Source: Prorocentrum cordatum (lineage: Eukaryota; Sar; Dinophyceae; Prorocentrales; Prorocentraceae). Taken from it: a stretch of DNA of 64,000 nt. A program made the translations under genes and the position numbers. The stretch spans positions 42,501-106,500 of the forward strand of contig CAUYUJ010015265.1 of assembly GCA_963575745.1 (NCBI GenBank), in the 5' to 3' direction. The notes beneath the pieces were generated by a model. That model did no database searches, was not told the origin of the DNA, and saw nothing but the letters and a program-made list of their open reading frames with translations. Every line of letters starts with the position of its first letter. Positions within the stretch are counted from its first letter, which is position 1. Shown piece by piece: positions 10,899-20,641 of this stretch.

Positions 10899-12013
10899 AC
10901 TCGTAGAGCTTCCCTTAGCAAGTTATTGCTGGAAGCTTAAGAGTAATTCCGGGGAGCTGAAGAGCTAGTTGGCAAGAAAAATCTCGGACCTTTTGGTGAC
11001 TGTTGGTCGGTTGAAAATTTTGTTCTCAAAATTTAATCATTCGTTAGAGCTCTAGTATTTTTTCCCATGATATTCGATATTATTCCCGCTCGCCATCTTG
11101 ATCTCAGCTCGAGCGGGTATCTTTGAAGACCAAAAAGCAGGCAGGCGGGAACGGCCGTTTCGAGTCATCTTGATACGTGCTGTCGGTTTTCTCAAGATAA
11201 CTCGAGCTTCAGGATAACTACAGAGCTGGTCAGCACAGCTAATGCATTCAGAATGATCAGGCGCGTTCGCCTGTTGAATCCAGAGGTCTGAAATCGGTCT
11301 GCTAGCCAAGCTAGGGTCGCAAACTTATTCGTATTATTCGAGTCATTGTAGCAGACGCTCTCGATTTTTTGTACTTTTCTCGATCTTTAGGGCAGCCACA
11401 GAGCTGATAATCATAGAAATCGATTGAGAATTATCAGGCGCGTTCGTCTGTTGAATCAAGAGCTCTGAACTCGGCCTGCCCCCCGAGCTAGTTCGCGAAC
11501 CTATTGGTATTGTTCGACTCATCTTGAGAAGTGCTCTCGGTTTTCTGCACTTAAATCGTGCTGGGGGACGGCTAGAATGCTGCTCGTCACAGGACTCGAT
11601 ATCGAGACATCAGGCGCGTCCGTTCGTCCAATCGAGAGCTCGAAACTCGGTCTGCTGCTCGAACGAGGTCCGCGAAACTGTTGTATTATTCGAGTCATCC
11701 CGAGAGGTGCTCTCGGTTTTCTGCACTAAACTCAGGCTGTATGGGGGGCTGCAGAGCTTGTAATCACAGGAATCGTTCCGCAGACATCAGACGCGTCCGC
11801 CTGTCGCATTCAGAGGTCTGAACTCGGTTTCATACTCGAGCTCGATTGGAAAACTGTTCGTTTGTTTTGTTAGAGTCATCTTGAGAGGTCTATAATGGCT
11901 TGGGCTGAAAAACTAGTCGTTCTCTGAAATTCGTTTCCACATTATATACTGTCAGGAAGCTCTACGAGTCCCCCGGCGGTAAGAAGGTTGACGGTTTACC
12001 GCCGGCGCCCAGT
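10899..12013 (+). repeat. Complete family A element (A5), about 1,115 bp
   Basis: It starts at ACTCGTAGAGCTTCCC and ends at CGCCCAGT. Five to six monomers and a standard terminal hairpin are present. The left flank is CGCTTACAAGTG and the right flank is TCCGAAGCGC, both family D. Confidence 0.8.
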
Positions 12014-13450
12014 TCCGAAGCGCTGGAGAGCTCGAAAAAAAAAACTGAACTTGACTCGCTGAGCTTCCCCAAGCTAGTTGCTGGAAGCTTAAGAGTAATT
12101 CCGGCGCGCTGGAGAGCTAGTTGGCTCGAAAAAAAAAGAACTGAACTTTTCACAACTTTTGGTCGGTTGAACATTTTGTTCTCAGAATTTCAACATTCGT
12201 TAGAGCTCTAGTATTCTTTCCTGTGATAGTCGATCTTATTCCCGCTCGCCATCTTGATCTCAGCTCGATCGGGTACCTTTTACTGCCAAAAAGCACACTG
12301 GCGGGATCGGTCGTTTCGAGTCATATTGATACGCGTTGTCGGTATTTTGTAGTTAACTCGAGCTGTAGGGCAGCTAGAGTGCTGGTAAGCGCACCTATCG
12401 CTCTCAGAATCATGAGCCGTGTTCGCCTGGTGAATCCATAGGTCTGAACTCGGTCTCCTAGCCGAGCTAGGTCCGCAAACCTATTTGTAGTATTCGAGTC
12501 GACTTCATACGTGTTGTCGATATTTTCTACTTAACTCGAGTAGGGCAGCCGCAGTGCTAATAATCACACCTATCGCACTCAGAATCATCAGGCGCGTTCG
12601 CCTGTTGAATACATAGGTCTGAACTCGGTCCGCTAGCCGAGCTAGGCGCAAATCTATTCGTATTATTCGAGTCAACTTGCTACGGGTGGGTATTTTGTAA
12701 TTAATTCGGTGCAGGGCAGCTACAGAGCTGGTAAGCATCTATCGCATTTAGAATCATCAGGCGCGTTCGCCTCTTGACTCCAGAGGTCTGAACTCGGTCT
12801 GGGTCCGCAAATCTATTTGTAGTATTCGAGTCACCTTGACAAACACTCTCGCTTTTCTGTACTTAACTCGAGCTCTAGGGCGGCTACAGAGCCTATAGTC
12901 ACAGAAATCGATCAGGAATTATCGGCGTTTGTGTGTTGTATCGACAGCTCTGAACTCGGTCTGCTGCCGAGCTAGGTTCGCGAAACTATTCGTATTGTCC
13001 GAATCATCGTGAAAAGTCCTCTCGATTCTCTGCACTCAACTCGTGCTGGGGGAGGGCTACAGTGCTGCGGGTCATAGAAATCGATTTGCACATATCAGGC
13101 GCGTTCGTTGGTCGATTCGAGAGCTGAGAACTTGTCTGCTGCTCGAAACAGGTCCGCGAAACTATTGTATTATTTGAGTCATCCTGAGAGATGCTGTCGG
13201 TTTCCTGCACTTAACTCGGGCTTTAGGGGGGCTGCAGTGCTGGTAATCACAGGAGTCGATTCGCAGACATCAGACGCGTCCGCCTGTCGCATTGAGAGTT
13301 CTGAACTCGGTCTGATCGAACTGACTTGCGAAACTGTTTCTTTTTTTGTTAGAGCCATCTTCAGAGGTGTGAAATCGCTTGGGCTGAAAACTAGTCGCTT
13401 TTCCCACACTATATGCTGTGAGGAAGCTCTACGAGTCCCCCGGCGGTAAG

Positions 13451-13459
13451 AAAGGTTGA
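13451..13459 (+). repeat. Target-site duplication, left copy
   Basis: AAAGGTTGA directly precedes the LINE and recurs at 19272-19280 directly after its A-rich tail. Both are part of the A6 hairpin loop. A 9-bp duplication is typical of target-primed reverse transcription. The exact length is uncertain by a few bases because the tail is also A-rich. Confidence 0.7.
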
Positions 13460-13973
13460 GGAAGCGGAGTTTACCTCCCGCTCTCCCTCGGCCTTGTCCC
13501 GCCGGGGGGCTCACTCGAGCTGCATCGTGCAGTCAGGCAGCCTGCCCCTGGCCCGCCGCGCGGGGGGCGCGTGGCGATCGGGCCACTTCGGCGACTTCGG
13601 CTGCCTGCACTTGTTTGCGGCATTTGTTTGCTTCCCGAGGCAAGCAGGCCGCCTGCACTTGTTTGCGGCATTTTGCCGCGTCGAGCTGGACGGGACGAGC
13701 CAGAGTCAATCGATCGATTTGGACCGCTGGGGAGCCAACTTCGGACATTGGGAGTGGGAGTATCTTGCCAGACAGGTTGGTAGAGCTCGACACGACGATA
13801 AGGATTCTCTAGTCGACATACCATCTGGGCCACCTGATCTCTCTCCCACTTTACCTCACCATCCTGTTGCCCCATATAACTTTCATCAGTTGAGTGCACA
13901 TCTCAAACGTACTCGAGAAGATCGATCGTTCTGTGCGAAGTGGAATATCCCTTGTAATATCTCAGACGGCAAG

Positions 13974-14846
13974 ATGGCTGCCTCATCAGCTGCTGCGGTC
14001 CCCGAGGTTTTCGCTATGGACGCCACTGATATGCCCGTTCCAGGAGCCAAGGAGGAGGAGGTCCCAGAGGGAAAACGGGTCAAAATTCAGACGGTTGAAG
14101 GCCTCGAGGAGGCCATGACAAAGGGGATGGACAAGATCACGACGCTTGTTGCATCTCTGGGAGGTAAGATGACGGAGGGCTTCCAATCAACACATCGAAG
14201 CATCACGGATCTCGGCACCCAGCTCAATGCTCGTGTTGATTCGGTGGAGAAAAATGTACAGCAGGCGATGACGGACATAGATGCTATTACTAAGAAGGTT
14301 GAGGATCAGAGGCTCCAGATAATCCAGCTCCAGCAGGCTCCTGCAGGTGGGGCCCCCAGAGCAGGCACCTCTACGACAGCGTCCTCGGCGGAAACTCGGC
14401 AGTCAGTGCAGAATTTCACCCCATCGTTCGTCGAGCTCAAGGGATGGGTGACGGACTGGAGGGATGCAGAGAAGCGTCAGGAGGAGATGTTATCACAGCA
14501 GGCGTTGAATTCACTGCTGAATGAGGTCCTGGCTGGAGAATGGTTCAGTGGTGTGAAGGAGTTTCTGGACCTGAACCAATCCAAGAGGTTCAACACAGGT
14601 AGAGAGGCGTGGGGGTATTCGCGTGCTCGGCTCTATTTCCAGAATGGGGTTACCAGTGACCAGCTGTGGGATCTTCGTCGTCGACTCGTTGCCGCGATCG
14701 CCGACAACAAACTCCAGCACGCTCCCAGGGCCCTCAAGGTCCACGTGGAGGCCCCCCCCCTGGAAGAAGCCCCATCTGGATGCCGCTGGGATCTTTCAGG
14801 CCAAGTTCAAGAGTTTCAAGAAGCATCATTCGAATCTCAGGGCTGA
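13974..14846 (+). CDS. LINE1 ORF1, coiled-coil protein, frame break near its end
   Basis: The first in-frame ATG is at 13974; the frame is open upstream to 13494 without an ATG. The early part is acidic (MDATDMPVPGAKEEEVPEGK). Heptad-rich sequence follows (KMTEGFQSTHRSITDLGTQL through QRLQIIQLQQA), predicting a coiled coil, which ORF1 proteins of LINEs use for trimerisation and RNA binding. Next comes an Ala/Thr/Ser linker. No zinc knuckle is visible. A C9 run (14752-14760) shifts the frame. The continuation lies in the +1 frame and reads on with plausible sequence (AKFSLQNGWEITRAMNQ) to TAG at 15019-15021. The break may be a real mutation or a homopolymer error. The role is inferred from position and the coiled coil. 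Confidence 0.65.
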   Translation: MAASSAAAVPEVFAMDATDMPVPGAKEEEVPEGKRVKIQTVEGLEEAMTKGMDKITTLVASLGGKMTEGFQSTHRSITDLGTQLNARVDSVEKNVQQAMTDIDAITKKVEDQRLQIIQLQQAPAGGAPRAGTSTTASSAETRQSVQNFTPSFVELKGWVTDWRDAEKRQEEMLSQQALNSLLNEVLAGEWFSGVKEFLDLNQSKRFNTGREAWGYSRARLYFQNGVTSDQLWDLRRRLVAAIADNKLQHAPRALKVHVEAPPLEEAPSGCRWDLSGQVQEFQEASFESQG

Positions 14847-15051
14847 GACGGGACCACCGATTACGTTCATGTGGGGCTCCAGTGACCACTTACCACCTCC
14901 AGGGAAGATTGTGGCCAAGTTCTCTCTGCAGAATGGCTGGGAGATCACTCGTGCAATGAATCAGCTTGAGCCAGGGATCAACATTGATGAGTTGCGAGCG
15001 AGGATTTCCAGTACGAACTAGAGGTGCCACGACACCATTGCGTCATGGAAT

Positions 15052-18000
15052 GTGCGTCGGGCAGGTGCAGAGAACGGCCATGACATAATTAATTCACTAC
15101 GTCGTTTAGATGTGGGACTCGCGGGGTTGTGCGAGTGTCAGTTCCTTTCAGTTCGTGATCTCAGCATGCGAGGTTACACAATTTTTCGGAGTACTTGTCG
15201 GAAGGCTGCGGTGATTATGTCTAAGTCTTGGAGAGACTCGCTCAGAGCCACATATCGTGGCAAAGGTTTTGTCATTTGTAGTTATTCTAGTGTTACGGTT
15301 ATTGTTGCATATATGCCACATGAGAGTATCAATGCCCTTACGGAAGAACAGTATGAGCATGATGTGTATGAGCAGATATTGTTTGATATATCCCAAGTGC
15401 TTCGCACACATAGGTCTAAGTTCCCGAAGCAGCCGCAGGACCTGGTCTTCTTGACAGATGCTAACGTCGAACTCGAGCCAGATTCGGAGGTCAACGGCTT
15501 TAGAGTTACTGGATCAGGGCTTCTGGAGGCGTCTGGGATTGCTGGGGAGTCTACGGAGATTGATACTGGGATGGAGGAGGGAGCGGATGACGGCAACCCG
15601 TATATGACTCAAACAAAACGTGGTGCACGCAAAGCCAGACCTCATAGGCTTGTCTCGGGCTTCGAAATTCGACGGGCGTCTAGGTTGCAATCGATGAGGA
15701 GGGCCCTACTGGACTTCTGCGGGCTCTGGGGCATCAGGATGGAGAACACATTCGGGCAGAGGAGGGTTACTTTCAAATCAGGTACGGGGGTGGAGAAGGT
15801 GCTCGACTATGTTGGTGTCAGCCGTCGTTTACACAGGCAGGAGCTCACCGTTGGCTGGATGCTGCCTTCGGAAGTCGGCCACGCCTGGACGGAGCACCCT
15901 TGCAGCAGATACGAGCGTGCGCTGTCTGACCACGCCTGCATAGTTGTTCGCTTGTCTTGTGCACCGTCTGCGAAGAGACGGACCCAGCCTGCTCGAAAAT
16001 TCATCCACTTGCAACCGGTGTCACAGCTGGAGTTTGCGAAGAACATGGACGATCGGGGCAGTCGTTACCGTGCTCTGTGCCAGGAAAATGCTGACCCAGA
16101 GGATCGACAGGAGATGTTGGATACGCTGGGACCTGACCTCATAAAGGCCGCCGAGGAGACCCCCCAGAAAGATATCAATCCCAGGAATAATGTGCCAAAG
16201 AAATCCGAGATCCACTGGGCCGCCCAGGCAAGTAAACGTGAAGCTCTTCGTCGGGGGGATAGAGAGGAGGCTAAACGGTGCTCAAAGATTGTGAGGAGAG
16301 AAAGAAGGAGGCTAGAGGCAAGAGTACAGAGGTGGAGGACGGAAATGAACACGAGGAGGAGGAGGAGGGCCAAGACGGAGACGTTGATCCTTGCCAACGG
16401 GATGGAGTCTCAGAACCGCGAGGAGTGGGGGGACGAGATATTGGGGCACATGAAGTCTAAGGTGGAGGACCCCGAGGCCAGAGAGGTGACCCTGCGTGAG
16501 CTTCAGTCGCTGCGTGGTCTATGTTCGGGAAGCGGATCCTCAGAGGTGTTCTCGATGTCGCTCCTGCTGCGGGCGAGGGCGAAGCTGTCCACGGGAAAGG
16601 CCCCAGGTCCCGACAACGTGACTGTCACGATGTTGAAACAGCTCTCGTGGGCATCTGTGCGACGTGTACTGGTGAGCTTCCAAGGTGTGTATTCCAGAAG
16701 GTTATGTTGTCCCGACAGTTGGCGTCAACTAGCTGCCACACTCATGCCAAAAGAAATGGACATACAACATCTGACAGATACACGTATGCTATGTCTACAG
16801 TCGTGTCTTATGAAATGGTACATGACATGTATTGTGATGTTGATTGAGAAGAGGATTGAGGAGCACCGACACTATGTATGCCTGTACGGATTCAGATCGG
16901 GACGCAAAACATCGGAAATCACCAGCGTTGCCAAGAGGCTCAGCCAGCACTCCGCTGTCTGGGGCAAAGGAGACAGTTTGTGGCTTGCCAATCTTGATAT
17001 CTTACAAGCTTTCGATAATGTTACTCCGTGCCTCGCCATGCGCTGTCTTCGTGCTCTTGACATACCTGCTGATCTCATTGTGGCGTTGATTGAACCCATG
17101 ATGGATAATCAGTGCGTGGCCAGCTTCGAGGGCATCGAGGCATCGTCAGCGGTCTATTGGGACAAATCTATTCGAACGGGAGGAGTAGAGGGACCTATGA
17201 TTTTTCTGGCAGTTTCTATTGTACTCTGGAGAGATGTTATCGACAGATGGAGGCAAGAAACGCAGTACGGCATCAAATTGGAAAATGATGAGCGCATGTT
17301 CAATGGTGAGCGTATGACCCACAGTTTCTGGGCAGATAATCTTTTGTTGTATGCGAAGACCCGCACTGACCTTGAGTTGATGGTGCGTGACATGAGTATC
17401 CCCCTGATGAATGCAGGAATGACCTGGAAGCCGAAATCTTTGATGTATATTTACTTTGGTGCGCCGCCTGGCATCCCGCCGTCCCCTGAGCAGGATATCC
17501 GTGTGCTGGTGCCGTCTAGTGACGCCGCTCTTGGGACCCGAGAAGTGGTCCTACCGCGTGTTCAAGCGTTTGAGATCCTGGGAGCCACTCTGGAGGAGAC
17601 CTGGAAGGACCACTCGGACTCAGAGGCCATGCTCCAGAAAGCCCAGAGGATGTTCTTTGGGGAAATCGCGTATTACCGCTGTTCTGGGATTGACTTGGCT
17701 GAAAGATTTACTCGCTATCAAGCTAAAGTGATTGCTGCATTATTATTCAACTGTGAGGGCAGAACGCCCGACTATTCTACCATTGCTGCTGTTCACTATT
17801 TTGAAGGCAGATGTCTAGCTATAATGTCAGGTATACGCAAGCGGAGAACTGAAGGCTGGTCTGAGTTTCAACGTAGGCGATACAAAGCGGGACGACAGAG
17901 TTTTGCTGGACTTGGATTCCGAAGTGCGGTGCAGATATGGATATTTCGTTGTTGGGATTGGGCTAAGGATGTCTCAGTTGCTGCAAGTATTCGTATGAGG

Positions 18001-19194
18001 AGATACACAACACACACTGAGGAGGAGGAGGGAGAGACGGTACCAAATCGGCGTCAGAGGAAAACTCGGGCGATGGCGGCGGCGGCGACTTCTCAAACAT
18101 ATCATGTATCTCAGATATCCCAGATGTCGAGTGGCTGTCGCCGGCGTACACCAGATGATCAGCCTGCCATACCTGAGGAGTCGGACATGTCACGTGAATG
18201 GATGATATCTAGGCTGGCCATGTTACATGGAAGGGGGAAGTGGACGGAACATCGTGACACATGTATTCTAGCAATGCCTGTAAAAGATAGGAAGCAGCTG
18301 ACACGCATGAACATAGGCGGCCGCCCCCGTGGACATACTGCGTGGGACTGGTGCTTGTGCGATCTCTTTGGTTGTGAGTGGTACCTCTCATTCGACAGTT
18401 CCGCTGGGTCCCGTGAGAAATACTGCAAGCATTTGCTGACTGTGATTGGTATGCAACACTTGTTCGACTTGTTTGTTCTACCCAGGCCGCCTGGTGTGAG
18501 ACATGTGAAGGCAGAGGAGGAGGAGGAGAGTGAGATGAATGAGAGGATGAGCAAACGTATTGCCGCAAATTTTGAGAATGAAACGGAGTGGAGGTGTGAG
18601 AATATTGAGCGTCTTGGGATGGAGATCTTGGGAGATAGTAAGACTGTTGTAAACTGGATGTGTGGTGAGTGGCAGATTCGCAACAAGCAGTATGTACGAC
18701 TGGTGGGAACACTACAAAATACGGTATCGATGCTGTCTGGATGGGGACTGACCTCACCTGCATCGGGACAGAATCTGTATAAGCATTTCTTTCGTGAGGG
18801 TAATGAGCGTGCGGATAAATTGTCGTGGGAGGCCAGAGGTGGCCAAACTATTACTCGCTGGTTTGCATATGATAAGTTCCTCAGTACTCGTAAGACTGCT
18901 CTCCGTGGTGCATTCGATGGGGGTGTCAGTAATGAAGGATGTGGAGGTGGGTGGTGGCTTCAGATTGGCGTTGTAGGTAGGGGTTCCAGCGTGCAGGTTG
19001 ATTTTCCCATCTCCTCCTCCTCCTCCTCCTCTTCCTCCTGCACCAGCTCGCACAGCTTCCATTGGCACGATGTGGCCGAGGAGGCGATGAGCTTGCCTCC
19101 TGGTAGCACGGTAACCTGCTGTGAACTAGCTGCCTGCGCTGCCCTGACGAGAGCTGCTGCTAAGGTGGCGTGCGCTCTGCTACGACCTACCTAA
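15052..19194 (+). CDS. LINE1 ORF2: endonuclease / reverse transcriptase / permuted RNase H
   Basis: The polyprotein has about 1,380 residues counted from a GTG at 15052. The frame opens directly after the TAG at 15019-15021 and no ATG precedes the endonuclease start (ASWNVRR), so the true start is unclear. The endonuclease has catalytic Glu at about 28 (GLCECQ), TDAN, LDYVGV and SDH (292-294). RT motifs are GKAPGPDNV, SWRQL, YGFRSGR, motif A LDILQAFD (Asp649), RTGGVEGPM, and motif C FWADN (760-763), where Asn replaces the usual second Asp. The C-terminal RNase H shows GDS (Asp1195), NERAD (Asp1255), FDGG (Asp1289) and CELAA (Glu1358), that is, canonical motifs in the order 3-4-1-2. A TCC microsatellite encodes a serine run near 19010-19040. 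Confidence 0.85.
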   Translation: MRRAGAENGHDIINSLRRLDVGLAGLCECQFLSVRDLSMRGYTIFRSTCRKAAVIMSKSWRDSLRATYRGKGFVICSYSSVTVIVAYMPHESINALTEEQYEHDVYEQILFDISQVLRTHRSKFPKQPQDLVFLTDANVELEPDSEVNGFRVTGSGLLEASGIAGESTEIDTGMEEGADDGNPYMTQTKRGARKARPHRLVSGFEIRRASRLQSMRRALLDFCGLWGIRMENTFGQRRVTFKSGTGVEKVLDYVGVSRRLHRQELTVGWMLPSEVGHAWTEHPCSRYERALSDHACIVVRLSCAPSAKRRTQPARKFIHLQPVSQLEFAKNMDDRGSRYRALCQENADPEDRQEMLDTLGPDLIKAAEETPQKDINPRNNVPKKSEIHWAAQASKREALRRGDREEAKRCSKIVRRERRRLEARVQRWRTEMNTRRRRRAKTETLILANGMESQNREEWGDEILGHMKSKVEDPEAREVTLRELQSLRGLCSGSGSSEVFSMSLLLRARAKLSTGKAPGPDNVTVTMLKQLSWASVRRVLVSFQGVYSRRLCCPDSWRQLAATLMPKEMDIQHLTDTRMLCLQSCLMKWYMTCIVMLIEKRIEEHRHYVCLYGFRSGRKTSEITSVAKRLSQHSAVWGKGDSLWLANLDILQAFDNVTPCLAMRCLRALDIPADLIVALIEPMMDNQCVASFEGIEASSAVYWDKSIRTGGVEGPMIFLAVSIVLWRDVIDRWRQETQYGIKLENDERMFNGERMTHSFWADNLLLYAKTRTDLELMVRDMSIPLMNAGMTWKPKSLMYIYFGAPPGIPPSPEQDIRVLVPSSDAALGTREVVLPRVQAFEILGATLEETWKDHSDSEAMLQKAQRMFFGEIAYYRCSGIDLAERFTRYQAKVIAALLFNCEGRTPDYSTIAAVHYFEGRCLAIMSGIRKRRTEGWSEFQRRRYKAGRQSFAGLGFRSAVQIWIFRCWDWAKDVSVAASIRMRRYTTHTEEEEGETVPNRRQRKTRAMAAAATSQTYHVSQISQMSSGCRRRTPDDQPAIPEESDMSREWMISRLAMLHGRGKWTEHRDTCILAMPVKDRKQLTRMNIGGRPRGHTAWDWCLCDLFGCEWYLSFDSSAGSREKYCKHLLTVIGMQHLFDLFVLPRPPGVRHVKAEEEEESEMNERMSKRIAANFENETEWRCENIERLGMEILGDSKTVVNWMCGEWQIRNKQYVRLVGTLQNTVSMLSGWGLTSPASGQNLYKHFFREGNERADKLSWEARGGQTITRWFAYDKFLSTRKTALRGAFDGGVSNEGCGGGWWLQIGVVGRGSSVQVDFPISSSSSSSSSCTSSHSFHWHDVAEEAMSLPPGSTVTCCELAACAALTRAAAKVACALLRPT

Positions 19195-19271
19195 GATGGT
19201 GGGGGCTCAGTTGCACTGCTCCGCCGATTCGGATTCGGATTCTAGTGGCGGACCGCAAACCGCAAAAAAAC

Positions 19272-19280
19272 AAAGGTTGA
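19272..19280 (+). repeat. Target-site duplication, right copy
   Basis: AAAGGTTGA follows the tail CGCAAAAAAAC and leads straight into CGGTTTACCGCCGG, the right arm of the A6 hairpin. Confidence 0.7.
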
Positions 19281-20641
19281 CGGTTTACCGCCGGCGCCCA
19301 GTTTCACAACTTTTGGTCGGTTGAAAATTTTGTTCTCGAAATTTGAACATTCGTTAGAGCTCTAGTATTTTTTCCCGTGATATTCGATCTTATTCCCGCT
19401 CGCCATCTTGATCTCAGCTCGATCGGGTATCTTTTACTGCCAAAAAGCACACTGGCGGGATCGGCCGTTTCGAGTCATCTTGATACGCGTTGTCGGTATT
19501 TTGTACTTAACTCGAGCTGTAGGACAGGTACAGAGCTGATAAGCACAGCTATCGCACTCAGAATCATCAGGCGCTTTCGCCTGTTGAATCCATAGGTCTG
19601 AACTCGGTCTGCTAGCCGAGCTAGGTCCGCAAACCTATTCGTATTATTCGAGTCAACTTGATACACGTTGTCGGTATTCTCTACTTAACTCGAGCTGTAG
19701 GGCAGCTACAGTGCTGGTGAGCACGCCTGTCGCACACAGAATCATCAGGCGCGTTCGTCTGTTGAATCGATAGGTCTGAACTCGGTCTGCTAGCCGAGCT
19801 AGGTCCGCAAACCTATTCGTATTATTCGTGTGAACTTGATACGCGTTGTCGGGATTTTCTACGAACCTCGAACTGTAGGGCAGCTACAATGCTGGTAAGC
19901 ACACCTATCGCACTCAGAATAATCAGGCGCGTTTGCCTGTTGAATCAATAGGTCTGAACTCGGTCTGCTAGACGAGCTAGGTCCGCAAACCTTCGTATTA
20001 TTCGAGTCAACTTGATACGCGTGATGGGTATGTTGTACTTAATTCAGCTACAGCTGGTAAGCACACCTATCGCACTCAGAATCATCAGGCGCGTTCGCCT
20101 CTTGACTCCAGAGGTCTGAACTCGGTCTGCTAGCCGAGCTAGGTCCGCAAACCTATTCGTATATTCAATTCATCTTGACAAACGCTCTCGGTTTTCTGTA
20201 CTTAACTCGAGCTGGGCAAGGGCTACAGTGCTGCGGGTCCTAGAAATCGATTAGCACACATCAGGCGCGTTCGTTGGTCGATTCGAGAGCTCAGAACTTG
20301 GTCTGCTGCTCGAAACAGGTCTGCGAAACTATTATATTATTCGAGTCATCCTGAGAGATGCTGTCGGTTTTCTGCACTTAACTCGGGCTGTAGGGGGGCT
20401 GCAGGGCTGGCAATCACATGAGTCGATTCGCAGACATCAGACGCGTCCGCCTGTCGCATTGAGAGATCTGAACTCGGTCTGATCAGACGCGTCCGCTTGT
20501 CGCATTCAGAGGTCAAAACATATTCACTATGAGTCAGAATGTTGGTAGGTGCTCTTGGTTTTCTCAACTTAAGTCGAGCTTGGAAGCTCTACGAGTTCCC
20601 CGGCGGTAACCAAGGTTGACGGTTTACCGCAGGCGCCCAGT

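Larger units (their letters stand above)
13460..19271 (+). mobile_element. Near-complete non-LTR retrotransposon (LINE1 of this window), about 5.8 kb
   Basis: The order is a GC-rich 5' region, ORF1 (coiled coil), ORF2 (endonuclease, reverse transcriptase, RNase H), a short 3' region, and the tail ACCGCAAACCGCAAAAAAAC. It sits in the loop of an array hairpin with a 9-bp target duplication. ORF2 is uninterrupted over almost 1,400 codons, so the copy is young. ORF1 has one apparent frame break at a C9 run (14752-14760). ORF1 and ORF2 are separated in frame by a single TAG. Two truncated relatives in this window share the tail style and the target. Confidence 0.85.
12054..19302 (+). repeat. Family A element (A6) split by a LINE: 12054-13459 and 19281-19302
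   Basis: The head is diverged (ACTCGCTGAGCTTCCCC). It has many monomers, and the left arm and part of the loop of its terminal hairpin reach 13459. The right part of the hairpin and the CCCAGT end are at 19281-19302. A LINE occupies the loop. Without the LINE the element is about 1,428 bp. Confidence 0.8.
10804..20641 (+). repeat. Family D/A element in pieces: 10804-10898, 12014-12053, 19303-20641
   Basis: The first piece is GC-rich family D sequence (CATTTCAGGCGGCC to GGGTTTTGGACGCTTACAAG). It is interrupted by A5, continues at 12014 (TCCGAAGCGCTGGAG), is interrupted by A6, and continues at 19303 (TTCACAACTTTTGGTCGG) into ordinary A leader and monomers. The join ACTGAACTT/TTCACAACTTTTGG can be read uninterrupted at about 12138-12160. 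It ends at 20641. Confidence 0.65.

Noticed and set aside
13471-13899. Minus-strand frame over the 5' region of LINE1
   Set aside because: It lies opposite the LINE1 5' region and ORF1 and has no domain. GC-rich sequence keeps several frames open.
18159-18763. Minus-strand frames of 175-184 codons inside LINE1 ORF2
   Set aside because: They are fully overlapped by the intact ORF2 carrying catalytic motifs. The minus-strand translations are Ser/His-rich without motifs.
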